Source of the DNA: CAYLSO01 sp964386525 | GTDB taxonomy: Bacteria; Eisenbacteria; RBG-16-71-46; DASYSL01 | Direction: 5' to 3' | Assembly: GCA_964386525.1 (NCBI GenBank) | Contig: CAYLSO010000164.1 | Span: forward strand, 1 to 20,377 | DNA length: 20,377 nucleotides | Shown: piece by piece, positions 7,550 through 14,682 of the stretch | Layout of the letters: each line of letters begins with the position of its first letter | Numbering within the stretch: position 1 is the first letter of the stretch | Notes under the pieces: model-generated | Databases searched by the model: none | Told to the model about the DNA's origin: nothing | What the model saw: only the letters and a program-made list of their open reading frames with translations | Position numbers and translations under genes: made by a program

Positions 7550-8659
7550 TCACCCTGCGGTCCCGAAGGCCTTGATGGTGCTCAAGACTTGGTCCACCTC
7601 GTCGAGTGTCAGCCGCGGATGCAGCGGGATGCAGAGAGCTTCTTCGTTCAGGCGCTCGCAGTTCGGCAGGCGCTTGCCGGTCTGCCCGTAGATCGGATTC
7701 AGGTGCAGTGGGTGGTAGCGGACCGTCGTGTAGATGCCCTTGGCGAGCAAGTAATGCGCCAGGTCGTCGCGCCGGGGGACGCGGATGCCGTAGGTGAAGT
7801 ACGAATGGCGGTCGCCGGGCCGCGCCTCGCAGGGCCCCACGACCCAGGACAGCTCGCCGAGCTCCTCTTGATAGGTGTCCCAGATTCGCTTGCGGTAGGC
7901 TTGATGCTCGCCGAGCTTCCCGAGCTGGGCCAGGCCGATTCCCGCGGCGATGTCGGAGGGGTTCATCTTGATGAAGACACCCGCGATGTTGTACTCCCAC
8001 CATCGTTGGAGCCCATGGCTCGACGCTTCGAACCCCGATTTCCCGATTCCGCAGTAGCGCAGGAGATTGGCTCTTTCAATCCGCTCCTGGGTACGAGTGG
8101 TGATGCCTCCCCCCTCGCCGACGGCTAGGTTCTTGATCGCGTCAAAGCTGTAGATTCCAACCTCGCCCATGCCGCCGCAAGCCTGGCCTTTGTACAGCGA
8201 GTCGACAGCGTGGGCGGCGTCTTCAATCACCGGATAGCCGAGCGCCAGAATCGGGTCGAGATCCACGGGCAGGCCCGCGTAGTGCACGACCATAATGGCC
8301 GCGGTCTTGCCCGTGATGTGTGGCGCGATGCAATCGGCCGTGACGTTCTGGCTCTCCAGGTCGACGTCGCAGAACACCGGCTTATGCCCGGCGAGCAGCA
8401 CGGCATGGGCGCAGAACACCCAGGTGTACGACGGTACGATGATCTCGGAACCGGGCGGCAGGTCCAGTAGTACGCAGGCCATGTAGAGGGAGTTGGACCC
8501 GCTGTCGACCATCAGGAAGTGATTGAGCCCGAGGCGCTCCCGAAACCGCTTCTCGAATTCGGTGACCTTCGGGCCCATCCCCATCCACTGGTTGTTGATG
8601 CTCTCCGAGATTTGTCGGATCTCTTCCGCGCCGACTTTGGAGCCGAACACCGAGATCAT
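7550..8659 (-). CDS. DegT/DnrJ/EryC1/StrS family sugar aminotransferase
   Basis: 369-residue PLP enzyme of the nucleotide-sugar aminotransferase family, normal length. Visible landmarks: GSNSLYMA (54-61, cofactor phosphate binding), IVPSYTW (74-80), the PLP-ring aspartate D147 in IEDAAHAVD, and the Schiff-base lysine K176 in YSFDAIKNLAVGEGG. C-terminal SYFTYGIRVPRRDDL and LPNCERLNEEALCIPLHP are family-typical. It should transfer an amino group, usually from glutamate, to the 3- or 4-keto group of a nucleotide-linked deoxysugar. The start ATG at 8659 overlaps the stop codon of the acetyltransferase gene (ATGA) and has GGAGGTGA upstream. A much longer in-frame reading to 8770 only reads through the acetyltransferase gene. 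Flanked by acetyltransferase and cupin genes, which supports a role in making an N-acyl amino sugar. Confidence 0.9.
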   Translation of the reverse strand: MISVFGSKVGAEEIRQISESINNQWMGMGPKVTEFEKRFRERLGLNHFLMVDSGSNSLYMACVLLDLPPGSEIIVPSYTWVFCAHAVLLAGHKPVFCDVDLESQNVTADCIAPHITGKTAAIMVVHYAGLPVDLDPILALGYPVIEDAAHAVDSLYKGQACGGMGEVGIYSFDAIKNLAVGEGGGITTRTQERIERANLLRYCGIGKSGFEASSHGLQRWWEYNIAGVFIKMNPSDIAAGIGLAQLGKLGEHQAYRKRIWDTYQEELGELSWVVGPCEARPGDRHSYFTYGIRVPRRDDLAHYLLAKGIYTTVRYHPLHLNPIYGQTGKRLPNCERLNEEALCIPLHPRLTLDEVDQVLSTIKAFGTAG

Positions 8660-9186
8660 GCAGTCACCTCCACTCGATACGGGGACGGAGCGAGCAGATC
8701 CTCGCGCAGCCCCATGAGAAAGTAGTCGGCTGCCTCCCCGAGCTTGGCGAAGCCGTGCTGCTCGTACCACCCGATTGCCGGGTTGTCCTTGAGCACCTTA
8801 CAGGTGACGGGCCTCCGCCAACTCACTGCATAGCTGCACAGGAGCGACAGGGCATCTCCCATCGAGCACTGCTGGCCGGCGGGTCGCGTTCCGCGGATGA
8901 CGTTATATACGTCGACGCCGTTCTCGATGGCACGGAACCCGATGCAGCCGAAGGCCTCCACCGGCGATACGCACGTCGCCTCGGCGACGAACATAAAGTC
9001 CTCGGGACGACTACGGAAGCCCCGGTACCAGGCGACCTGCTCGACCGGGGTGATCTCCACCTTGTGGAAGAAGCGCTCGCGAAAGCGGTTCTTCCATTCC
9101 CGGAGGGTCCCGATGTCACGCTCGTCAATGCTCCTCAGCCTGAGGCACCCAGCCTCAGGGACGACCAGTACTTGCTCCGAACTCAT
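8656..9186 (-). CDS. GNAT family N-acetyltransferase
   Basis: 176-residue single-domain GNAT protein. The N-terminal LRLRSIDERDIGTLREWKN (15-33) is the usual beta1-alpha1 opening. The C-terminal signature CKVLKDNPAIGWYEQHGF (129-146) has the family asparagine (N135), the catalytic-type tyrosine (Y141) and the GF pair. The closest functional analogues by context are amino-sugar N-acetyltransferases such as WecD or PseH, which acylate the amino group installed by a DegT-type aminotransferase. Acyl group and sugar are not readable. ATG at 9186 has GGAGGTA about 8 bases upstream. Its stop codon overlaps the start of the aminotransferase gene, so the two are translationally coupled. Confidence 0.85.
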   Translation of the reverse strand: MSSEQVLVVPEAGCLRLRSIDERDIGTLREWKNRFRERFFHKVEITPVEQVAWYRGFRSRPEDFMFVAEATCVSPVEAFGCIGFRAIENGVDVYNVIRGTRPAGQQCSMGDALSLLCSYAVSWRRPVTCKVLKDNPAIGWYEQHGFAKLGEAADYFLMGLREDLLAPSPYRVEVTA

Positions 9187-9293
9187 CTGTCCGTACCTCC
9201 GGCGGGCGCGAGGAAACCTCTGCCCGGCTCAAGGACGGGCGCGGTGCGAGAACGCCTACGTCCGGCGGTCCGCCGCCGCGTCCGTGGTGCATC

Positions 9294-10259
9294 CTATTCC
9301 GCCCCTGGGCGGGATCCCCCGCCCTCCTTGCTCGAGAACACCTCATCGACCAGATATAGGGCCCGGGGCCTGGCTTCGTCGTACGTGCGCCGCAAGTACT
9401 GACCGATTACGCCCAGCATCATCATCTGGATTCCGGATACGAGGAGGATGACGATCATCAGGGGCGCCCAGCCTATTGGAATCGAGTGGTACACGAGCCT
9501 GGCGACCAGAACCACCACGGCGTAGAGCAGCGCGGCCGCGGCGGACAGGAAACCCAGCACCGTCATTGCCTGAATCGGGGCGAACGAGTAGCCCACGAGG
9601 CCGTCCCATAGGTAGGCGAGCTTCTTGCCGATCGTCCACTTGGACCGGCCGGCGAGGCGCGATCGCCGATGGTAGGGCACATAGCCAACCTGATGCCCCA
9701 GCCACAACACTTGCCCCTGTAGAAACGGCGACTTCTCTGGCCTTGCCGTCAACTCGCGATAGCATCTGCGAGAGAGCAGCAAACAGTCGAACCCTCCGAC
9801 CGGGTAGTTGCGGATGGCGAGCCGTCTCATCACCAGGCTGAACAGAAGGCTCACGACGCGCGTGGTCAGCGGCTCGTCCCTGGCCTCCCGCGTGCCGATG
9901 ACGATGGCCAGGTTCTCCGCGCACGCCTTCCGGTACATGTCAAGAATCAAGGAAGGAGGATCCTGCCCATCGGCGGAACAGGTCGCGGCAAACCTACCGC
10001 TGGCGTGCGAGAACCCGGCGTGAATCGCTGGAACCTGCCCGAAATTGCGCGTCAGCTTGACGATCTTCACGCTCTGGTGATCGCGGGCGGCCCGCTTAAG
10101 AACTTCCAGAGACGCGTCCGGCGAGCCGTCATCGACGAAGAGGAGTTCGTACTCCGGCGGCTGGAGCTCAGCCGACAGAGTGCTCTCGAACTCTTCTAGG
10201 ACGGGCTGGAGGGTCTCCTGATTGCAGTAGACCGGAATGATGACTGAGAGTTCGACCAT
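9294..10259 (-). CDS. GT2 family polyprenyl-phosphate glycosyltransferase (ArnC/GtrB/DPM1-like)
   Basis: 321 residues. The GT-A domain opens with SVIIPVYCNQETL (5-17), has the nucleotide-binding VDDGSPDAS (42-50), then RNFGQVPAIHAGF (71-83) and the metal-site region CSADGQDPP (94-102; the more usual form is DADLQDPP). About 223-285 holds two hydrophobic helices separated by a short loop, followed by GQYLRRTYDEARPRALYLV, the tail seen in ArnC and bactoprenol glucosyltransferases. Expected reaction: transfer of a sugar from a nucleotide donor to undecaprenyl phosphate on the cytoplasmic face. First gene of the operon, after a promoter and a long leader; GGAAGG lies 8 bases before the ATG. A gap of about 107 bases follows before the GNAT gene. 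Confidence 0.88.
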   Translation of the reverse strand: MVELSVIIPVYCNQETLQPVLEEFESTLSAELQPPEYELLFVDDGSPDASLEVLKRAARDHQSVKIVKLTRNFGQVPAIHAGFSHASGRFAATCSADGQDPPSLILDMYRKACAENLAIVIGTREARDEPLTTRVVSLLFSLVMRRLAIRNYPVGGFDCLLLSRRCYRELTARPEKSPFLQGQVLWLGHQVGYVPYHRRSRLAGRSKWTIGKKLAYLWDGLVGYSFAPIQAMTVLGFLSAAAALLYAVVVLVARLVYHSIPIGWAPLMIVILLVSGIQMMMLGVIGQYLRRTYDEARPRALYLVDEVFSSKEGGGSRPGAE

Positions 10260-10396
10260 CGTCGCGACCTTCCGTCATCCTCGTGCAGACCATGCCGCTG
10301 GCGCTCCCCGACGTCCCACGAGGATCTCGGTCCGGGATGAGCGGGGCGCCCGAACGGTCACGGCCCCAGCCAGCAGCGGGGCGGTCGGCCTTAGGC

Positions 10397-10419
10397 GCCG
10401 ACGGGATATCGCCGTCGGC
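10397..10419 (-). promoter_or_regulatory. Perfect hairpin in the operon leader
   Basis: Arms GCCGACGG (10397-10404) and CCGTCGGC (10412-10419) with a 7-base loop, about 140 bases upstream of the GT2 start and inside the presumed leader RNA. No T tract follows. A second, smaller stem (CGGCC/GGCCG, 10421-10435) lies next to it. Role unknown; an RNA regulatory element is possible. Confidence 0.35.
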
Positions 10420-10565
10420 ACGGCCAAACCGGCCGCCCAGGCTCGGCTGCAGAACTTCGGGCTGAGCCGCCCGGTCCGGGCCATCAATCCTTACCCGGGT
10501 GGAGGCCAGGAATCCCAGTCCCGAAACGAGAGAAGCGTGGGTAGACAGGTGCAAACTCCCGAGAG

Positions 10566-10594
10566 AATATAGCCGTTCGCCGTTGGGTGCACAA
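10566..10594 (-). promoter_or_regulatory. Sigma-70-like promoter for the sugar operon
   Basis: On the minus strand TTGTGC (10594-10589) and TATATT (10571-10566) are separated by exactly 17 bases. The -10 matches consensus at 5 of 6 positions and the -35 keeps TTG. This AT-rich -10 is unusual in such GC-rich sequence. Transcription would start near 10559. Confidence 0.5.
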
Positions 10595-10603
10595 CCCCCT
10601 CCA

Positions 10604-10619
10604 CGCCGCGCGAGCGGCG
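10604..10619 (-). terminator. Hairpin after the M16 protease gene
   Basis: Six-base perfect arms CGCCGC and GCGGCG with a 4-base loop, 29 bases past the M16 stop codon and just before the sugar-operon promoter. No T run follows, so termination here is only likely by position. Confidence 0.35.
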
Positions 10620-10647
10620 ACGCTAGCCGGCCCGGCCCGCCCCGGCG

Positions 10648-11943
10648 TCAGCGCGCCGGCGCCCCCGGCGGCCACGCCTGCTTCACCGGCCGCTCGAACT
10701 GCTCCGGCCCCAGCGCCGCCAGCGTGAAGCCTTCCGGCATCAGGAATTCGCGCCCCAGCTCCATCACGTCGTCGACGCTGACGCGCGCCACGCGCTCGAG
10801 GTGAGTCTCCAGGGGCCAGGCGCGGCCGTAGTAGATCTCGTCCATGGCCAGATGCGTCATGTGGTTGGAGACGCTCTCCTGGCCGAGGATCATGCTGCCC
10901 TTGAGCTGCGAGCGGCCCGAATCCAGCTCTTCGCGGCTGGGCCCTTCGTGGGCGAAGCGCGCCAGCTCCTGCGTCACCCGCGCCAGCGCCTCGGCGGCGC
11001 GCTCCGGGCGCACCCCCAGGAAGACCGTCAGCATGCCGGTGTCGCGCAGGAAGTCGGCGCTCGAGTAGATCGAGTAGGCCAGGGCGGCGCTCTCGCGCAC
11101 GCTCTGGAAGAGGCGCGACGACATGCCGCCGCCGACGATGGCGTTGAGCACCGCGAAGGCGTAGCGCCGGTCGTCGAACTGGGGCATGCCCGGCCGCCCG
11201 AGCGCCAGGTAGAGCTGGGTCACGTCGCGCGGCACGAAGACGGCGTCCACCGGTTGCACCTCGGGGGCGGGCGCCAGCCCCAGGGGCTCGCCGCCGGCCG
11301 CCGCGAACCGCTCGGCGGCGAGTGCCGCCAGGCGGCCGCGGTCGAAGCTGCCGGCCACCGACAGCACCAGCGAGCGCGGCCGGTAGCGGGCCCGGTAGAA
11401 ACGCCGCACCTCGGGGCCGGTCAGCGCTTCCAGGCTTTCCAGGGTGCCGAGGATCGGCCAGCCCAGCGGGTCGGCACCCCACACCGCCTCGGCCAGCACG
11501 TCGTGCAGCTTCTCCTCGGGGTTGTCCTCGTACGACTGGATCTCCTCGCGCACCACGCTCTTCTCGCGCTCGATCTCCTCGTCGGGCAGCACGGAGCGGC
11601 CGACGAGGTCGGCCAGCACCTCGAGCGCCAGCTCGGCGTGCTCCTCCAGGCAGCGGGCGTAGTAGCAGACGTACTCGCGCGTCGTGAAGGCGTCGAGGTG
11701 CCCGCCGCGCGATTCCAGGCTGTGCGCGATGTCGAGGGCCGAACGCGTCTCGGTGCCCTTGAAGAGCATGTGCTCGAGGAAATGCGTCACACCCATGAGG
11801 GCCCCCGGCTCGTCACGGGAGCCGGCGCGCAGCCAGACGCCGATCGACACCGAGCGCCGCTCGGGCATCGCCTCGCTGACCAGCGTCAGCCCATTGTCGA
11901 GCACGGTGCGCTCGGGGACGCAGATGGGGCGCGGGTCGGACAT
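10648..11943 (-). CDS. M16 family zinc metallopeptidase (processing-peptidase-like)
   Basis: 431 residues, the usual length of single-unit M16B peptidases. The inverted zinc motif HFLEH is at 54-58 (H54, E57, H58), with the distal ligand glutamate E134 in VREEIQSYEDNPE, exactly 76 residues after H58 as in the family. The C-terminal half has GGGMSSRLFQSVRESAALAYS, the substrate-binding motif typical of the inactive repeat. Homologues are often encoded just after pnp in diverse bacteria; the substrate is generally unknown. ATG at 11943 has GGAG 6 bases upstream. In the same frame the reading stays open upstream into the pnp gene, but that part is a GC-rich shadow of pnp. No signal peptide, so probably cytoplasmic. 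A strong hairpin separates it from pnp. Confidence 0.92.
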   Translation of the reverse strand: MSDPRPICVPERTVLDNGLTLVSEAMPERRSVSIGVWLRAGSRDEPGALMGVTHFLEHMLFKGTETRSALDIAHSLESRGGHLDAFTTREYVCYYARCLEEHAELALEVLADLVGRSVLPDEEIEREKSVVREEIQSYEDNPEEKLHDVLAEAVWGADPLGWPILGTLESLEALTGPEVRRFYRARYRPRSLVLSVAGSFDRGRLAALAAERFAAAGGEPLGLAPAPEVQPVDAVFVPRDVTQLYLALGRPGMPQFDDRRYAFAVLNAIVGGGMSSRLFQSVRESAALAYSIYSSADFLRDTGMLTVFLGVRPERAAEALARVTQELARFAHEGPSREELDSGRSQLKGSMILGQESVSNHMTHLAMDEIYYGRAWPLETHLERVARVSVDDVMELGREFLMPEGFTLAALGPEQFERPVKQAWPPGAPAR

Positions 11944-11962
11944 GGACGCTCCGCAAAGAAGA

Positions 11963-12000
11963 CGGCCTCCGGGCGCCGCGCGGGCGCGCTCCGGAGGCCG
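11963..12000 (-). terminator. Strong hairpin between pnp and the M16 gene
   Basis: Perfect 10-base arms CGGCCTCCGG (11963-11972) and CCGGAGGCCG (11991-12000); the 18-base loop can form a further GCGC/GCGC pair. On the minus strand it is followed by the pyrimidine-rich stretch TCTTCTTT before the M16 ribosome binding site. It may be an intrinsic terminator or attenuator, or an RNA 3'-end barrier relevant to PNPase autoregulation. Confidence 0.5.
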
Positions 12001-12014
12001 CGGTGGTCCGGGGC

Positions 12015-14120
12015 TCAGCGGGCCCGGCCCGCTTCCTTCTCCGGCTCCGGCAGCAGGACCTTGCGCGACAGCTTGATCTTGCCCTCGCGGTCCACGCCGA
12101 TGACCTTGACGCGCACGATGTCGCCCAGCTTGAGGACGTCCTCGACGCGCGCGATGCGCTTGTGATCGATCTCCGAGACGTGCAGCAGGCCGTCGCGGCC
12201 GGGCACGATCTCGAGGAACGCCCCGAACGACACGATGGAGCGCACCTTGGCGTCGTAGATGCGGCCGACCTCGGGATCCTCGACGATGTCGCGGATCATC
12301 TGCTCGGCCCGCTTGCCGCCCTCGGAGCTGTAAGCCGCGATGCGCACCTCGCCCGAATCCTCGATGTCGATCTGGGCGCCGGTCTCCTCGGTGATGCGCT
12401 TGATGATCTTGCCGCCCGGCCCGATGACCTCGCGGATCTTGTCGGGGTCGATCTGCACGATGCTGATGCGCGGCGCGTACACCGAGATGTCGGCGCGCGG
12501 CTGCGACAGGCAGCGCTCCATGACCTCGAGCACGTAGAGGCGCGCGTCGCGCGCGCGCTCCAGCGCCTCGGTGAGGATCTGGAAGTCGATGCCGCCGATC
12601 TTGGAGTCCATCTGGAAGGCGGTGATGCCGTGCGCGGTACCGGTCACCTTGAAGTCCATGTCGCCGAGGTGGTCCTCGACGCCGAGGATGTCGGTGAGCA
12701 CCGCGTGGCGGTCGCCCTCGCGGATCAGCCCCATGGCCACGCCGGCCACCGGGGCCTTGACCGGGACACCGGCGTCCATCAGAGACAGCGTGCCGGCGCA
12801 CACCGTGGCCATCGACGACGACCCGTTCGACTCGAGCACGTCGGAGACCACGCGGATGGTGTACGGGAAGATCGTGTCGGTCGGGATCACCGGCTCGATG
12901 GCGCGCTCGGCCAGCGCCCCGTGGCCGATCTCGCGCCGGCCGGGGCCGCGGTTGGGCCGCACCTCGCCCACCGAGAAGGGCGGGAAGTTGTAGTGCAGCA
13001 TGTAGGACTTCCACGACTGCCCTTCCAGCTCCTCGACGCGCTGCTCGTCGGTCGAGGTGCCGAGCGTGGTCACCGCCAGCGCCTGGGTCTCGCCGCGCGT
13101 GAACAGCGCCGAGCCGTGCGTGCGCGGCAGCACCGAGACCTCGGCGCGGATGGGGCGGATCTGGTCGGGGGCGCGGCCGTCGGCCCGCACACCCTCGGCC
13201 AGCACCATGCGGCGCATGTGCTCGCGCTCGAGGTCGTGGGCCACCTCGCCGAGCAGCGCGGCGCGCGCGCCGAAGCGCTCGCCGAAAGCGGCGGCGGCCT
13301 CCGACACCAGGGTGTCGAGCGCCTCCTGCCGCTCCTCCTTACGCGGGATGCGCAGGGCGTCGACCAGGCGCGCGCCGACGCTCTCCTCGAGGGCGGCGCG
13401 GATGTCGGCGGTCTCCACCGGCACGACCAGCGGCCGCTTGGGCTTGCCGTTGGTGCGCTTCAGGTCTTCCTGCAGCTGGTTGAGCACGCGGATGTAGCCC
13501 TGGGCGAAGCGCAGCACCTCGAGCAGTTCGGCCTCGCTCACCTCACGGGTGCCGCCCTCCACCATGACGATGTCGTCGTCGGTGCCGGCGACGACCACGT
13601 CCATGGTGCTCTGCTCGAGCTCGGCGAAGGTCGGATTGAGGACCAGCTCGCCGTTCACCTTGCCCACCCGCACCCCCGAGATGCAGGTCGGGAACGGGAT
13701 GTCCGACAGCTGCATGGCGGTGGAGGCGGCGCACAGCGCCAGCACGTCGGAGTCGTTCTCCTGGTCCGACGACAGCACCGTGATCATCACCTGCGTCTCG
13801 TAGGGGAAGTCCTTGTGGATGAGCGGCCGCAGCGGGCGGTCGATGAGGCGTGAGGACAGCACTTCCTTCTCGGTGGGGCGCCCTTCGCGCTTGAAGAAAC
13901 CGCCGGGGATCTTGCCGGCGGCGTAGGTGCGCTCGCGGTAGTCCACGGTGAGGGGCGCGAAGCCCTTGCGCTCGATCGGCCGCTTGTCGGCCGTGGCGGC
14001 GGCCAGCACGACGGTGCCGCCGTACTGGATCCAGGCCGAGCCGCCCGCCTGGCGGGCGACCTTGCCGGTCTGGATGCTCAGGGTCCGGCCGCCGAGTTCG
14101 ACACTGACGGTGCGTTCCAT
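12015..14120 (-). CDS. pnp: Polyribonucleotide nucleotidyltransferase (PNPase)
   Basis: 701 residues, full length. Domain order: first RNase PH core (about 10-140, with DYRERTYAAGKIPGGFFKREG at 60-80), all-alpha linker (about 240-310), second RNase PH core (from about 313, FTRGETQ 340-346), with the catalytic-site acidic residues D483, D487 and D489 in GVEDHLGDMDFKVTG, then the KH domain with GPGG (567-570), then the S1 domain (about 618-687, SFGAFLEIVPGRDGLLHVSE). It phosphorolytically degrades RNA 3' to 5' and forms the core of the degradosome. ATG at 14120 has AAGGAG 5 bases upstream. It follows rpsO by 106 bases, the conserved rpsO-pnp arrangement in which pnp is usually post-transcriptionally autoregulated; I see no clear leader structure to prove that here. 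Confidence 0.97.
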   Translation of the reverse strand: MERTVSVELGGRTLSIQTGKVARQAGGSAWIQYGGTVVLAAATADKRPIERKGFAPLTVDYRERTYAAGKIPGGFFKREGRPTEKEVLSSRLIDRPLRPLIHKDFPYETQVMITVLSSDQENDSDVLALCAASTAMQLSDIPFPTCISGVRVGKVNGELVLNPTFAELEQSTMDVVVAGTDDDIVMVEGGTREVSEAELLEVLRFAQGYIRVLNQLQEDLKRTNGKPKRPLVVPVETADIRAALEESVGARLVDALRIPRKEERQEALDTLVSEAAAAFGERFGARAALLGEVAHDLEREHMRRMVLAEGVRADGRAPDQIRPIRAEVSVLPRTHGSALFTRGETQALAVTTLGTSTDEQRVEELEGQSWKSYMLHYNFPPFSVGEVRPNRGPGRREIGHGALAERAIEPVIPTDTIFPYTIRVVSDVLESNGSSSMATVCAGTLSLMDAGVPVKAPVAGVAMGLIREGDRHAVLTDILGVEDHLGDMDFKVTGTAHGITAFQMDSKIGGIDFQILTEALERARDARLYVLEVMERCLSQPRADISVYAPRISIVQIDPDKIREVIGPGGKIIKRITEETGAQIDIEDSGEVRIAAYSSEGGKRAEQMIRDIVEDPEVGRIYDAKVRSIVSFGAFLEIVPGRDGLLHVSEIDHKRIARVEDVLKLGDIVRVKVIGVDREGKIKLSRKVLLPEPEKEAGRAR

Positions 14121-14226
14121 TGTTCTCCTTAGCCTGCGGTTTCGCCCAACCCCCCCGGGGAGCCGGGCCTAGCGCGGTGAGGGCCCCAGACGGGGAGCCC
14201 CGAGGCGCGCGGTAAGAAGCCTGCGC

Positions 14227-14496
14227 CTACCGGCGGAGGCCGAGATCCTTGACCACCCGGCGGTAGCGATCGACCTGGGTGGATTTGAGATAATCGAGCA
14301 GTCGACGGCGCTGTCCGACCATGCGCAGGAGCCCGCGACGGGATGCGTGGTCCCGCTTGTGCACCCTGAAGTGCTCGGTGAGGTAGCGGATCTTCTCGGT
14401 GAGGAGGGCGATCTGGACTTCCGGCGAGCCCGAGTCTTCCTGGTGGAGCCGGAACTTGTCGATGATCTCCTGCTTGGTCTGCTTGGTCAGAGTCAT
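14227..14496 (-). CDS. rpsO: 30S ribosomal protein S15
   Basis: 89 residues, the exact usual length. The sequence is typical S15: QEIIDKFRLHQEDSGSPEVQ, LTEKIRYLTEHFRVHKRDHASRRGLL and QRRRLLDYLKSTQVDRYRRV. It binds the 16S rRNA three-way junction early in small-subunit assembly. ATG at 14496 has GGGAGAA about 9 bases upstream. The upstream ribF terminator means it should have its own promoter between about 14500 and 14650; the best guess on the minus strand (TTGCCG, 17 bases, TTACCT) is too weak to list as a feature. Confidence 0.97.
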   Translation of the reverse strand: MTLTKQTKQEIIDKFRLHQEDSGSPEVQIALLTEKIRYLTEHFRVHKRDHASRRGLLRMVGQRRRLLDYLKSTQVDRYRRVVKDLGLRR

Positions 14497-14645
14497 GGTT
14501 GCAGTTCTCCCTCGGCGCCGTGCGGCGCGGGATGGCCCGGGTGACCGAGTGCAACCTCTCGCGGCCCCGAGCGGCTAACGTGTCTGGTCGTCGCCCAGAA
14601 ATCGGACGCCTAAAGGTAACAGCCCACCGCCCCCGGCGGCAAACG

Positions 14646-14682
14646 CAAAAACCGGGCCCGTTTTCGGGCTATTTCCGGCCTT
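14646..14682 (-). terminator. Intrinsic terminator overlapping the ribF stop codon
   Basis: On the minus strand GCCCG-AAAA-CGGGC (14669-14656) is followed by CCGG and then TTTTT. An outer CCGG/CCGG pair can extend the stem across a small bulge. The first base of the left arm is the last base of the ribF TAG. Best intrinsic terminator in the window; it would uncouple rpsO-pnp from the nusA-ribF transcript. Confidence 0.75.

Larger units (their letters stand above)
10260..10647. promoter_or_regulatory. Leader and intergenic region upstream of the GT2-GNAT-DegT-cupin operon
   Basis: 388 bases with no credible gene; the open frames on both strands lack family features. It holds the 3' hairpin of the M16 gene (10604-10619), a minus-strand sigma-70-like promoter (10566-10594) and a leader of about 300 bases with a perfect hairpin (10397-10419). 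Confidence 0.55.

Noticed and set aside
9263..9275. Small stem CGGCG/CGCCG between the GT2 and GNAT genes
   Set aside because: Only five pairs in a GC-rich gap, no tail; not distinguishable from chance.
11944..13014. Apparent N-terminal extension of the M16 protease into pnp, as if a fusion protein
   Set aside because: The extension is low-complexity Arg/Pro/His-rich shadow of pnp. The ATG at 11943 with its ribosome binding site gives the normal M16 length.
12003..13853. Long plus-strand open frame of 616 codons opposite pnp
   Set aside because: Antisense shadow of pnp in GC-rich sequence: His/Asp/Arg/Ala-rich translation, no family motif, no ribosome binding site. The pnp frame opposite is complete.
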